Notes: generated by a model from the sequence alone, not told the origin. Positions 1 to 7,233 are shown, numbered from the stretch's first letter. The stretch: 9,387 bases of DNA from Bacteroidales bacterium (GCA_021106665.1 JAIOTR010000168.1:1-9387); one strand, 5' to 3'. Program-made: numbers and translations.

Positions 1-902
1 ATTTTATTAAAACAGCCACCGCAAGCGTCACGTTCTACCTGTACAACAGCAAGGCCATTTCTCGCATTTTTACGAATTCGCTGATAGGCAGTTAACAACC
101 TCTCTTCAATGTATTTTTGATTATCAGTTGAGCTTGTCAACAGATTTTTTTCTTCTTTTTCTGTATCTGCAACTATATCATTCAATTCAGCTTTTTTTAT
201 TTTCAGGTCAGTTTTTCTTTCAGTCAGATCTGCACTTGAGTTATCTATTTCTTCTTTAATTGTTTCCAGTTTAAAATTGAACTCTTTTATTCTTTTTTCG
301 CTTAATTGTATTTCAAGTGTCTGGAATTCTATTTCTTTTGAAAGTGAATCGTATTCCCTGTTATTTCTAACGTTCATCTGCTGTTTCTCATATTTCTTGA
401 TCATAGTCTCACTTTCCTTCATTGCATTTTCTTTATCGGAAATTTGAGATTTAAGTGAATCTGTGTCTTCCTTAAAATTATTTATCCTGGTTTCGAGTCC
501 GGCAACTTCGTCTTCGAGATCCTGAACTTCCAAAGGTAATTCACCCCTGACAATTCTTATTCTGTCAATTTGTGAATCAACTTGTTGCAAAGAATAAAGT
601 GCAATCAACTTCTGTTCAATGGTAATTTCCTCTTCAGTTTTTTCTATTGGTTTTACTTTGGGCTTATCTTCTACTTTATCTTTAACTTTTTTCGCAACTT
701 TGGCTTTGGGTTTTACTTCCACTTTATCTTTTACTTTCTTAGAAACTTTGGCTTTGGTTTTTTCCTCTACTTTATCTTTAACTTTTTTTACAACTTTCAC
801 TTTAAGTTTTTCTTCAACTTTTGTTTTTGCTTTCTTCGCCGTCGTAGCCTTTGGTTTTTTATCCACTTTTTTCTCTACTTTTTCTTGCGCTTTTTTTGCC
901 AT
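1..902 (-). CDS. C4-type zinc-ribbon coiled-coil protein with lysine-rich N-terminal extension (3' end missing)
   Basis: The frame is open from an ATG at 902-900 to the left edge, giving 300 complete residues and no stop, so the C-terminus lies outside the window. Residues 1-88 are extremely Lys/Val/Glu-rich and contain three 16-residue tandem repeats. Residues about 92-290 are charged, with a heptad-like coiled-coil pattern, and include the family-like stretches RGELPLEVQDLEDEVAGLE (119-137) and NNREYDSLSKEIE (180-192). The last residues are ACGGCFNK, with C294 and C297 as the first CxxC of a zinc ribbon; the second CxxC is expected beyond the edge. This layout matches the C4-type zinc-ribbon family (Pfam zf-RING_7), which is widespread in Bacteroidota; its molecular role is poorly defined, with nucleic-acid binding only suggested. 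Only 11 bp separate it from the upstream Nif3-family gene, so co-transcription is likely. The family call is strong. The function of the basic extension is unknown, though it resembles histone H1-like tails. Confidence 0.88.
   Translation of the reverse strand, partial: MAKKAQEKVEKKVDKKPKATTAKKAKTKVEEKLKVKVVKKVKDKVEEKTKAKVSKKVKDKVEVKPKAKVAKKVKDKVEDKPKVKPIEKTEEEITIEQKLIALYSLQQVDSQIDRIRIVRGELPLEVQDLEDEVAGLETRINNFKEDTDSLKSQISDKENAMKESETMIKKYEKQQMNVRNNREYDSLSKEIEFQTLEIQLSEKRIKEFNFKLETIKEEIDNSSADLTERKTDLKIKKAELNDIVADTEKEEKNLLTSSTDNQKYIEERLLTAYQRIRKNARNGLAVVQVERDACGGCFNK
639..782 (-). repeat. Three in-frame 48-bp tandem repeats coding for a Lys/Val-rich 16-residue unit
   Basis: Within the zinc-ribbon gene, the 16-residue unit beginning VKDKVE and ending K(A/V)K(V/P)xxK occurs three times without gaps, at residues 41-56, 57-72 and 73-88 (782-735, 734-687, 686-639). 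At the DNA level the matching blocks start at plus-strand positions 671, 719 and 767, exactly 48 bp apart, with only a few substitutions. A degenerate earlier copy is visible around residues 29-40. The third copy diverges at its end, where the repeats run into the conserved coiled coil. The pattern indicates expansion by tandem duplication, and the copy number could vary between strains. Confidence 0.85.
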
Positions 903-913
903 AATATTTTGAC

Positions 914-2008
914 TTATAAATAATTAACCGAGTTAGTATTCGTTTCCGAAATAAGGACTGCAAAATTAGAAAATTTTTCGTTTAAAACACTATAAATTAA
1001 TTCTTTTGCAAATTGTTCACTTTCATAATGACCGATATCAGCGATTACCATTTTATTTTCTGCTTCAAAAAAGTCATGGTATTTTACATCTCCGGTAATA
1101 AATATATCAGCGCCAGTTCTTTTCGCATCGTTTATTAAAAAACTACCCGAACCTCCACAAACTGCTACTTTTTTAATTTTCCTGCTCAACAATTTTGAAT
1201 GCTTAATCCCCCCTACACCGGTGATTTTTTTTATTTTATTCAAAAAGTCAATTTCGTCAACCTCTTTTTCTAATTCGCCGATCATCCCGGCACCAACACG
1301 GTTAAATTCATTGCCAAGAAAATAGATATCATAAGCCGCTTCTTCATAGGGATGTGCATGGAAAAGTGCATTCAGAATAGCCTGTTCCCTGTATACCGGA
1401 TATATTGTTTCAATCCTGACCTCATTTTCATAATGCAGTTTGCCCTTTTCACCCACAAATGGGTTGGTATCCTCCGATCCTCGGAAAGAGCCGGTTCCGG
1501 GAGTGTTAAAACTGCAACTATCATAATTACCGATATGCCCTGCCCCTGCATCGAATATGGCTTCCCTAACTTTTTTTGCGTGGTCCTCCGGACAGAATGT
1601 AACCAACTTTCGCAGCAGTTCCTTTTTGGGAGAGAGAATTTTTGTATTCTTTAGTCCAAGTTTTTTACACAGAATTGCATTTACTCCGTTATCCATATTA
1701 TCGAGATTGGTATGGATGGCATAAATCGCAATGTCTCTTCTAATGGCTATTTCCACAATTCGTTCTGTTGCATTTCTGCCGGTAATACTTTTCAGCCCTT
1801 TGAAAATCAATGGATGATGTGAGATAATAAGATCGCATTTTTTATCAATGGCTTCCTGTAATAATGCTTCCGTAACATCCAGTGTGATCAGGATTTTTTT
1901 AACTTCACTTTGAGGATTACCTATGAGTAAGCCGGTATTATCATATGATTCCTGTAAATACAATGGCGCCAGATCTTCCAGTGGTTTTATAATATCTTTG
2001 ATTTTCAT
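914..2008 (-). CDS. Nif3-like dinuclear metal-centre protein (YqfO/YbgI family, long form)
   Basis: This 364-residue protein of the Nif3 family is probably a hexameric cytosolic protein with a two-metal site; no physiological substrate is firmly established. The start ATG at 2008-2006 begins MKIKDIIKPLEDLAP, the normal family N-terminus. Likely metal ligands are H64-H65 in SHHPLIF, D103 in HTNLD, and H327 and E331 in GHYESE, so the site looks complete. Residues about 130-240 form the extra middle domain of the long Gram-positive/Bacteroidota forms (B. subtilis YqfO type; PII/CutA-like), including NALFHAHPYEEAAYDI, which short E. coli YbgI lacks. A glycine-rich CGGSGSF stretch follows it. The gene lies 11 bp upstream of the zinc-ribbon gene with which it probably forms an operon, and a promoter-like motif stands just before its start. 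Family assignment is secure; the biochemical role is not. Confidence 0.95.
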   Translation of the reverse strand: MKIKDIIKPLEDLAPLYLQESYDNTGLLIGNPQSEVKKILITLDVTEALLQEAIDKKCDLIISHHPLIFKGLKSITGRNATERIVEIAIRRDIAIYAIHTNLDNMDNGVNAILCKKLGLKNTKILSPKKELLRKLVTFCPEDHAKKVREAIFDAGAGHIGNYDSCSFNTPGTGSFRGSEDTNPFVGEKGKLHYENEVRIETIYPVYREQAILNALFHAHPYEEAAYDIYFLGNEFNRVGAGMIGELEKEVDEIDFLNKIKKITGVGGIKHSKLLSRKIKKVAVCGGSGSFLINDAKRTGADIFITGDVKYHDFFEAENKMVIADIGHYESEQFAKELIYSVLNEKFSNFAVLISETNTNSVNYL

Positions 2009-2030
2009 GTATTGCCTGTTTTTGAAGTGT

Positions 2031-2058
2031 CAAAGTTAGTTGAAAAATGCATTTCAAA
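2031..2058 (-). promoter_or_regulatory. Candidate Bacteroidota promoter of the Nif3/zinc-ribbon operon
   Basis: Read on the minus strand, TAACTTTG (2038-2031) matches the Bacteroidota -7 consensus TAnnTTTG exactly. TTTG (2058-2055), the -33 type element, stands 16 bases upstream, a slightly shorter spacing than usually described. Transcription would start about 15-20 bases before the ATG at 2008. Motif match only; such AT-rich octamers also occur by chance. Confidence 0.45.
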
Positions 2059-2140
2059 CCATTCCTGATCAGTGAAATCGAAATATCAAATATTCGTTTT
2101 AAAAGAATAAACAAGGAGGCTATATTATACCAACATCTTT

Positions 2141-4300
2141 TCATAATTTGATCTTGATCATTTTTTTTGTCATTGTTTCATTCCCCACCTTAACGCTGCA
2201 TAGATAAATTCCTGTTGACATGTTGGCTAAATTCAGTACAAATTCATTTTGGCCAGATCGCTCATCATTAAATTGCCAGCTTTTAATGCAACTGCCGGCA
2301 GTATTATAAATGGATATTTTAATTGATATGGGAGATGATAAATTCAAACGCAAAATAGCCTGATGATTTACAGGATTTGGAAAAATATCAAAATTGCTGA
2401 ATTTGTTTCCGGCTGCCTCCTCTTTTTTATCTGATACCAGTATAGAGTTATTCAAGAAAATCAGGCCATTATCATTTAATGAACAAACTAGCAAATCATT
2501 ATAGTAGGCCAGTTCATAAATTTCAAAATTTACTTTTTCTGAATTCAATAATTGTATGTTATCAATATCTGAAATGTCATAGGTGAAGATTTCATTCCAT
2601 TCCCTGTCAACAATAATCATTTTATCATTTACAATTAGTGGTTTTATCCGAAAGTCTGTATTAGAATTTGGCTTTAATGATGCAATCAGTAATGGATCAG
2701 TTGGATCAGATATCTCATATATTTGAACTCCTTCATCCCTGTCGGAAATAATTAAAGCATTTTCATGTACCAAAATTTTAACTACCTCACCAGGAGTGTC
2801 AAAGGAATTGGAATACTGGGGCACTGTCATATACTCAATATCAATAACCTCAATGCCATCCTCACCCATTGATGCAAATGCATAGTTTCCTGATACTTGA
2901 ATATCAGTAATAATTGACTGTGTTTGATATTTTGAAATAAGTGTAGGATAATTGAAATCTGAAACATCATATATGCTCAAGGTGTCATATGCTCCTGCGA
3001 AAATGTGATTATCGGTTTGATATACTGCTATTGATTGGTATAATAGATATGAATAGTCAATAGCATAATTTACAACTGGATTTCCCGGATTAGAAATATC
3101 AATAAAGAATAATTCCGACCAGGAATAAGTATTGCTTAAACAAAGCCTGTTGTTGTAGATGGATATGCCGACAGGAGGGCCATAACCAAAAGAAAAAGTA
3201 CTTAATATTGTTGGATCAAGCACATTGGAAATATCTACTATATTAACTTCATTTTGACCATCTGCCAGATAAAGGAGATTATTATAAGTATCAAATCCTT
3301 TTGCCTCTTTATTTGTTTGTAATGAGCTTAAATAAAAGGGATTAGTATGGTCACTAATGTCAACAATCTGCAAGCCCGAGTAACTATTTGCGATGTAAGC
3401 AATGTTTCCGGAAACCATGACTTGCTCGGCTACACCTGGCGTATCATAGTATCCAAGTTCAGATAATTCATACGGATTTGTAATGTCAATTACTTTAATA
3501 CCCGAGTAGGATTGAGTGAACAATGCCTTATTGCCATCAATACCAATTTTGTATATTATCTTTGAAGCTAAAATATTATCAGTGATCACAGGAATATAGG
3601 GATCAGAAATATCTACGCTCCAAAAGTTTTTACCATTAACAATATAGGTATTTGAACCAGAGATTTCTATATCTCCACCCACTCCTGCATTATTACCAGT
3701 TAGCTCAAAATTTGTTATAAGTATGGGATTTTGTGGGTCTTCTACATCAATCACTCTCAACCTGACCGGACTGCCGGCTTTTACTCCAAATATTGAATTA
3801 TCCTTTTTACAAATTCCATTCATCTCTCCAGGTATATAACCCAGGGATTGTGGTGATTGTACATTGGAAATGTCCAATATCCTGAACTCAAAATGACTTG
3901 CAATATATGCCAGGTTTCCTGAAATTTCAATATCTGCAGACCATGAATAATCCCAGACAGAAATGCAAACAGGATTTTCGGGATCGGAAACATCTACAAC
4001 ATGAATGTAATTTTGTCCCAAAACAAATGCCAATGTATCAGAAACAACTACTCTTCCCTGAACACCTGGAACATGATCAATTAGATTTAGGCTTGACACT
4101 TGTGTAGGATGCCCGGGATCAGAAACATCGATAATTTCAAAAAATGCATAATAGTTAACTGTGTAAACAAAATCTCCTCTTATATCTAGCGATACCATTC
4201 TATCCCACGAGGTATAATCTTCGATTTTATAATAGATACCGTAAGTTGCAGGAATTTGAACAATCAGAATAAATGCAAAAACCAGATTCAATTGCTTCAT
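2141..4300 (-). CDS. Secreted LVIVD-repeat (beta-propeller) protein with T9SS type A sorting domain
   Basis: This 719-residue exported protein starts at the ATG at 4300-4298, directly followed by a signal peptide (MKQLNLVFAFILIVQIPA). The frame can be opened upstream to a TTG at 4324, but that would put eight polar residues before the signal. The body (about residues 40-620) is a chain of repeats of about 40-45 residues whose signature is (V/I)xxxDISDPxxP, for example FEIIDVSDPGHP, IHVVDVSDPENP and LQIVDISDHTNP. I count 13 recognisable copies plus a degenerate last one (GLIFLNNS). These are LVIVD repeats, thought to form beta-propeller blades. Residues about 632-719 (FDIFPNPVN, then STGIYLCSVK, ending KKMIKIKL) are a type A T9SS sorting domain, so the protein is probably carried across the outer membrane and attached or released. 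No catalytic motif was seen; binding or adhesion is only a guess. It separates the Nif3 gene from lpxK and is divergent from lpxK. Confidence 0.9.
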   Translation of the reverse strand: MKQLNLVFAFILIVQIPATYGIYYKIEDYTSWDRMVSLDIRGDFVYTVNYYAFFEIIDVSDPGHPTQVSSLNLIDHVPGVQGRVVVSDTLAFVLGQNYIHVVDVSDPENPVCISVWDYSWSADIEISGNLAYIASHFEFRILDISNVQSPQSLGYIPGEMNGICKKDNSIFGVKAGSPVRLRVIDVEDPQNPILITNFELTGNNAGVGGDIEISGSNTYIVNGKNFWSVDISDPYIPVITDNILASKIIYKIGIDGNKALFTQSYSGIKVIDITNPYELSELGYYDTPGVAEQVMVSGNIAYIANSYSGLQIVDISDHTNPFYLSSLQTNKEAKGFDTYNNLLYLADGQNEVNIVDISNVLDPTILSTFSFGYGPPVGISIYNNRLCLSNTYSWSELFFIDISNPGNPVVNYAIDYSYLLYQSIAVYQTDNHIFAGAYDTLSIYDVSDFNYPTLISKYQTQSIITDIQVSGNYAFASMGEDGIEVIDIEYMTVPQYSNSFDTPGEVVKILVHENALIISDRDEGVQIYEISDPTDPLLIASLKPNSNTDFRIKPLIVNDKMIIVDREWNEIFTYDISDIDNIQLLNSEKVNFEIYELAYYNDLLVCSLNDNGLIFLNNSILVSDKKEEAAGNKFSNFDIFPNPVNHQAILRLNLSSPISIKISIYNTAGSCIKSWQFNDERSGQNEFVLNLANMSTGIYLCSVKVGNETMTKKMIKIKL

Positions 4301-4335
4301 TGTGAATAAATTTGGGTTTAACAAAAACTACCACA

Positions 4336-4343
4336 CAAATTTA
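4336..4343 (-). promoter_or_regulatory. Candidate -7 element for the LVIVD-repeat gene
   Basis: On the minus strand the octamer TAAATTTG fits TAnnTTTG exactly and lies 35 bases before the ATG at 4300. The upstream -33 element is weak: TTTT, 16 bases further up. The motif sits in the 82-bp divergent gap shared with lpxK. Confidence 0.4.
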
Positions 4344-4382
4344 GGATTTTTTCTATTATAAAACTATTCGTAATTTTACCAT

Positions 4383-5471
4383 GTGAACCTGTTGCGCATA
4401 ATATTATTACCATTGAGTTTATTGTATGGAATTATAGTTTGGTTCCGTAATAAACTATTTGACTGGAAAATACTTCCATCAAAATCTTTTGATATTCCAG
4501 TTATTTCCGTTGGCAATCTTTCAATGGGCGGAACTGGTAAATCACCACAGGTGGAATATTTGGTTCGCTTGCTGAAGGATGATTATAAAATTGCAACCTT
4601 AAGCCGTGGTTACAAAAGGAAATCAAAAGGTTTTGTCCTGGCGAGTGAGAATTCAAATTCGGAAGATATAGGAGATGAGCCTTTTCAGTTTCAATTAAAA
4701 TTTGATGAAGTTACAGTAGCTGTAGATGAGAAACGGGCAAGGGGAATTGCACAAATACAAAAGGATGTTCCTAATGTTGAAGCGATAATTCTAGATGATG
4801 CATTTCAGCACCGTTATGTAAAGCCGGGACTTTCTGTTTTGTTGACGGACTTTCATAAACTTTATACCGGTGATTATCCTGTCCCAACCGGAACTTTGAG
4901 GGAATTCCGTTCTGGGGCAAAAAGAGCGGATATCATCGTTGTAACAAAAACCTACAAAACTTTATCTCCTATAACCAGGAAAAGGATCGTAGATGAAATA
5001 AAACTTGGTACCAACCAAAAACTTTACTTTTCGTACATTCAACATGGAAAATTCAGACAGGTTCCAGGTTTAAAGTTTACACCGGATCCGAAAAGCAAAT
5101 ATTACAAAATTCTTTTGTTTGCCGGTATTGCTAATTCGTATCCGCTTGAATTTTACTTAAAAAATCTTTGTGATGAGCTGGAAACGGTTATATTTCCTGA
5201 TCATCATCAATATAAGGCAAAAGATATCACCAGGATTGTTGAAATATTTGATAATATTGTGACTCAAAATAAGATTATCGTCACCACTGAGAAAGATACC
5301 ATGAGGCTGCAAAAACCGGAATTAATGAAAATATTCAGGAATTATCCGGTTTGTTATGTGCCGATTGAGATTGTTTTTCACAAAGATGACAAACAGAGAT
5401 TTAATAAACAAATAATCGACTATGTTAAAAAAAATACAAGAAACAACGAAGTATATACAAAGGAAGATTGA
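4383..5471 (+). CDS. lpxK: Tetraacyldisaccharide 4'-kinase (lipid A 4'-kinase)
   Basis: LpxK phosphorylates the 4' position of the tetraacyldisaccharide-1-phosphate intermediate with ATP to give lipid IVA, on the cytosolic face of the inner membrane. The 362-residue length is usual for the family. Seen in order: a hydrophobic membrane-associating N-terminus (residues 1-20, LLRIILLPLSLLYGIIVW), the P-loop GNLSMGGTGKSP (44-55), SRGYKRKSKG (74-83), GDEP (97-100), the catalytic-region motif DDAFQHR (138-144), and IIVTTEKDTMRLQ near the C-terminus. The start is a GTG at 4383: a TAA stop at 4371-4373 closes the frame upstream, and the nearby ATG at 4381 is out of frame and immediately followed by TGA. 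The near-match TAATTTTA at 4371-4378 could serve as a -7 element with a very short or absent leader. The 3' end overlaps the purine nucleoside phosphorylase gene by 50 bp. Confidence 0.95.
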   Translation: MNLLRIILLPLSLLYGIIVWFRNKLFDWKILPSKSFDIPVISVGNLSMGGTGKSPQVEYLVRLLKDDYKIATLSRGYKRKSKGFVLASENSNSEDIGDEPFQFQLKFDEVTVAVDEKRARGIAQIQKDVPNVEAIILDDAFQHRYVKPGLSVLLTDFHKLYTGDYPVPTGTLREFRSGAKRADIIVVTKTYKTLSPITRKRIVDEIKLGTNQKLYFSYIQHGKFRQVPGLKFTPDPKSKYYKILLFAGIANSYPLEFYLKNLCDELETVIFPDHHQYKAKDITRIVEIFDNIVTQNKIIVTTEKDTMRLQKPELMKIFRNYPVCYVPIEIVFHKDDKQRFNKQIIDYVKKNTRNNEVYTKED

Positions 5472-6240
5472 TTTTAAACCTGTAATCGGAATAGTTCTGG
5501 GAACAGGACTTGGTGGGCTGGTGAAAGAAATTAAGGCAGAAGCTACAATATCTTATAACGATATTCCGAATATCCCGGTATCAACGGTAAAAGGGCATGA
5601 GGGAAAATTGATATTCGGTAAACTTGGAGGAAAAAATGTTGTGGCCATGCAGGGGCGCTTTCACTATTATGAGGGCTATTCCATGCAGGACCTTACCTTT
5701 CCGATAAGAGTGCTGAAACACCTTGGAATAAAATTGCTTATTCTCTCCAATGCCTCCGGTGGTGTTAATTCGGATTATGAGATTGGCGATTTAATGGTGA
5801 TAAAGGATCATATCAATTTGATGGGTGATAATCCATTAATTGGCAAAAATGATAGCGGATTAGGTCCCCGTTTTCCTGACATGAGTGAAACCTATGATAA
5901 AAAAATTATCCGTCAATTTATCAAAATAGCACGGATACATAATATCCATTTCCAGGTAGGTGTTTATGCAGCTGTTACCGGGCCTACTTTTGAAACGCTG
6001 GCAGAGTACAAATTTATCCGAATCCTTGGAGCAGATGCAGTTGGTATGTCAACGGTTCCTGAAGCGATTGTAGCCAGGCATATGTCATTGCCGGTATTTG
6101 CTGTTTCGGTGATTTCAGATTTGGGAGTGGAAGGCAAGATCGTGGAAATTTCTCACGATGATGTAATTGATGCTGCAAGTTTGGTAGAACCTAAGATGAC
6201 ATTGGTAATAAAAGAGATGATCGAGAAATTAGATATTTGA
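5422..6240 (+). CDS. punA: Purine nucleoside phosphorylase, trimeric (PNP/MTAP) family
   Basis: The enzyme cleaves purine (deoxy)nucleosides with phosphate to the free base and (deoxy)ribose-1-phosphate, in cytosolic purine salvage. The 272 residues are typical for the trimeric family. Motifs visible: phosphate-binding GTGLGGL (27-33), GHEGKL, GRFHYYEGY, SNASGGVN, GPTFETLAE with base-binding E191, GADAVGMSTVPEAIVARH with sugar-binding M209, and SHDDV with H245. At the position equivalent to human N243 this protein has Asp (D233, codon GAT at 6118-6120), as MTA phosphorylases do, while the surrounding GMSTVPE motif is PNP-like. Preference between 6-oxo and 6-amino purines is therefore open. 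The ATG at 5422 lies inside lpxK, one frame over; the resulting N-terminus (LKKIQETTKYI) fits the family, so the 50-bp overlap is probably real and the two genes co-transcribed. An A8 run follows the start codon. Confidence 0.93.
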   Translation: MLKKIQETTKYIQRKIDFKPVIGIVLGTGLGGLVKEIKAEATISYNDIPNIPVSTVKGHEGKLIFGKLGGKNVVAMQGRFHYYEGYSMQDLTFPIRVLKHLGIKLLILSNASGGVNSDYEIGDLMVIKDHINLMGDNPLIGKNDSGLGPRFPDMSETYDKKIIRQFIKIARIHNIHFQVGVYAAVTGPTFETLAEYKFIRILGADAVGMSTVPEAIVARHMSLPVFAVSVISDLGVEGKIVEISHDDVIDAASLVEPKMTLVIKEMIEKLDI

Positions 6241-6269
6241 CCGTAGGACTCCTTTTGGAGAAATTAGAT
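6223..6269 (+). repeat. 12-bp direct repeat across the end of the phosphorylase gene
   Basis: GAGAAATTAGAT occurs at 6223-6234, where it encodes part of the last residues EKLD, and again at 6258-6269 just after the stop codon. The copies lie 35 bp apart in the same orientation. The 23-bp spacer holds the TGA stop, and the small palindrome CTCCTTTTGGAG (6249-6260) begins in the spacer and overlaps the start of the second copy. It looks like a small local duplication or the footprint of a short insertion; no function is shown. Confidence 0.55.
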
Positions 6270-6288
6270 TATAATAAATCAGACATCT

Positions 6289-6753
6289 TTACTCTTCAAA
6301 AATTTTCTCTGCTAATTCTTCAGCCCAGTTAACAATCAATTCCCGTTCTTCATCCGATAGATTGGCTTCCGAGTGCATGGTTATGTAAATTTGCATGGGC
6401 ATAAAACCGTCACCCACCTCATCACTGATTTCACCAAGAATTTTCATTTTATCCCTTTTCGAAAGTTCCCCCCATTTGCCAAAATCAAGATTTTCGCGGC
6501 CAAATTTTACATCTCTGGCAACCAACCATGAAACCGGTGCAACATAGGAGTACCAGGGATATTTTACAGATTGTGAATGACAGTCGAAACAGGCATTTTT
6601 AAGTAATACTCCGACATCGTCTGGAATTGAGGCTATCTCGAAAATATCCTGTCCGGCAACCGGTTCATTTCCCGGCCTTCCGGAGGGTATAAATTGAATT
6701 ATTACAAAGATCCCTAAAAAAAAGATCAGAAGAATTTTAATAATTTTTTTCAT
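6289..6753 (-). CDS. Membrane-anchored haem-binding domain protein (single CxxCH)
   Basis: This 154-residue protein has an N-terminal hydrophobic segment (residues 4-22, IIKILLIFFLGIFVIIQFI), probably an uncleaved anchor or signal, so the domain would face the periplasm. C55-F-D-C-H59 is a c-type haem attachment motif, followed by SQSVKYPWYSYVAPVSWLVARDV, then FMPMQIYITMH (117-127) with candidate axial methionines M118 and M120, and a closing NLSDEERELIVNWAEEL helix. This order is typical of the Bacteroidota 'haem-binding domain' family (Pfam Haem_bd). A role in electron transfer or haem sensing is possible, but no partner oxidase or reductase is seen nearby. The gene starts 7 bp after the stop of another CxxCH gene, so the two form an operon. 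It converges with the phosphorylase gene, with a 48-bp gap and no clear terminator between them. Confidence 0.88.
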   Translation of the reverse strand: MKKIIKILLIFFLGIFVIIQFIPSGRPGNEPVAGQDIFEIASIPDDVGVLLKNACFDCHSQSVKYPWYSYVAPVSWLVARDVKFGRENLDFGKWGELSKRDKMKILGEISDEVGDGFMPMQIYITMHSEANLSDEERELIVNWAEELAEKIFEE

Positions 6754-6760
6754 AAAAAGG

Positions 6761-7174
6761 TTATTTCATTAAGTCATCGGTAGTTTTATCCGCCCACTCC
6801 TTCAATCGTTTTGCTTCATCGTTGGTCAGCGCTTTGTCAGGGTATTTTGAAAGGAATTTTTCAGGTGGCATTTCATTCTTTTCCACAGTCTCAGCTATTT
6901 CACTAAGTTTTCCGATCAGTTTTACTTTCGATAATTCGGTAAACTGGTCAAGCAGGAGTTTTTTCTTTGCCTTGTCGGATGTGGACTCTGAATTATGACA
7001 GCCGAAGCATGATTTATCAAAGATCCCCTGAATATCATCAGGAATAGTAATTGTTTCTTCAGGAGTAACATCTCCCAAAGGATTTGAATCCAAAGATCCA
7101 AATGCAGTCAGCATTAAAAATGCACCAGTTAGAACTGGTAATAAAACAAATAATCCGGAATTTCTAATTTTCAT
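6761..7174 (-). CDS. Small exported haem-binding/cytochrome c-like protein (single CxxCH)
   Basis: This 137-residue protein starts at the ATG at 7174-7172. The frame opens further upstream to 7282, but that adds 36 residues before the signal sequence and runs into the preceding gene, so I reject the longer form. Residues 1-28 (MKIRNSGLFVLLPVLTGAFL and following) form a signal or anchor. C56-F-G-C-H60 is a covalent haem motif, EMPPEKFL (101-108) supplies a candidate axial Met, and LTNDEAKRLKEWADKTTDDL forms the C-terminal helix. The order IPDD, CxxCH, MPP, (T/S)xxExxxLxxWA parallels the downstream protein, so the two are probably distant paralogues, but this one lacks the YPWYSYVAPVSW segment and carries a Lys/Ser-rich linker (residues 62-72) instead. 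Partners are unknown. It is the first gene of a two-gene operon, with a TAnnTTTG motif upstream. Confidence 0.85.
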   Translation of the reverse strand: MKIRNSGLFVLLPVLTGAFLMLTAFGSLDSNPLGDVTPEETITIPDDIQGIFDKSCFGCHNSESTSDKAKKKLLLDQFTELSKVKLIGKLSEIAETVEKNEMPPEKFLSKYPDKALTNDEAKRLKEWADKTTDDLMK

Positions 7175-7233
7175 TTTTTTAATATTTAGATTTACAATAA
7201 ATAAAAACTCATAAATAAAGATTTTGTTCAATT

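Noticed and set aside
582..923. Two overlapping plus-strand open frames rich in Phe/Leu/Ser (582-923 and 619-912)
   Set aside because: They are the antisense of the Lys-rich repeat part of the zinc-ribbon gene; complement of AAA/GAA-rich codons yields long open frames without stops.
1352..1654. Plus-strand 100-codon frame
   Set aside because: Antisense to conserved parts of the Nif3-family gene.
1941..2144. Minus-strand 67-codon frame starting in an ATGA overlap with the LVIVD stop codon
   Set aside because: It crosses the intergenic gap and then runs out of frame into the Nif3 gene; its composition is not protein-like and a promoter motif for the Nif3 gene lies inside it.
3898..4107. Plus-strand 69-codon frame
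   Set aside because: Antisense to the LVIVD-repeat gene; no recognisable features.
6249..6260. Small hairpin CTCC-TTTT-GGAG as a terminator between the convergent genes
   Set aside because: The stem is only 4 bp and no T-run follows it on either strand.
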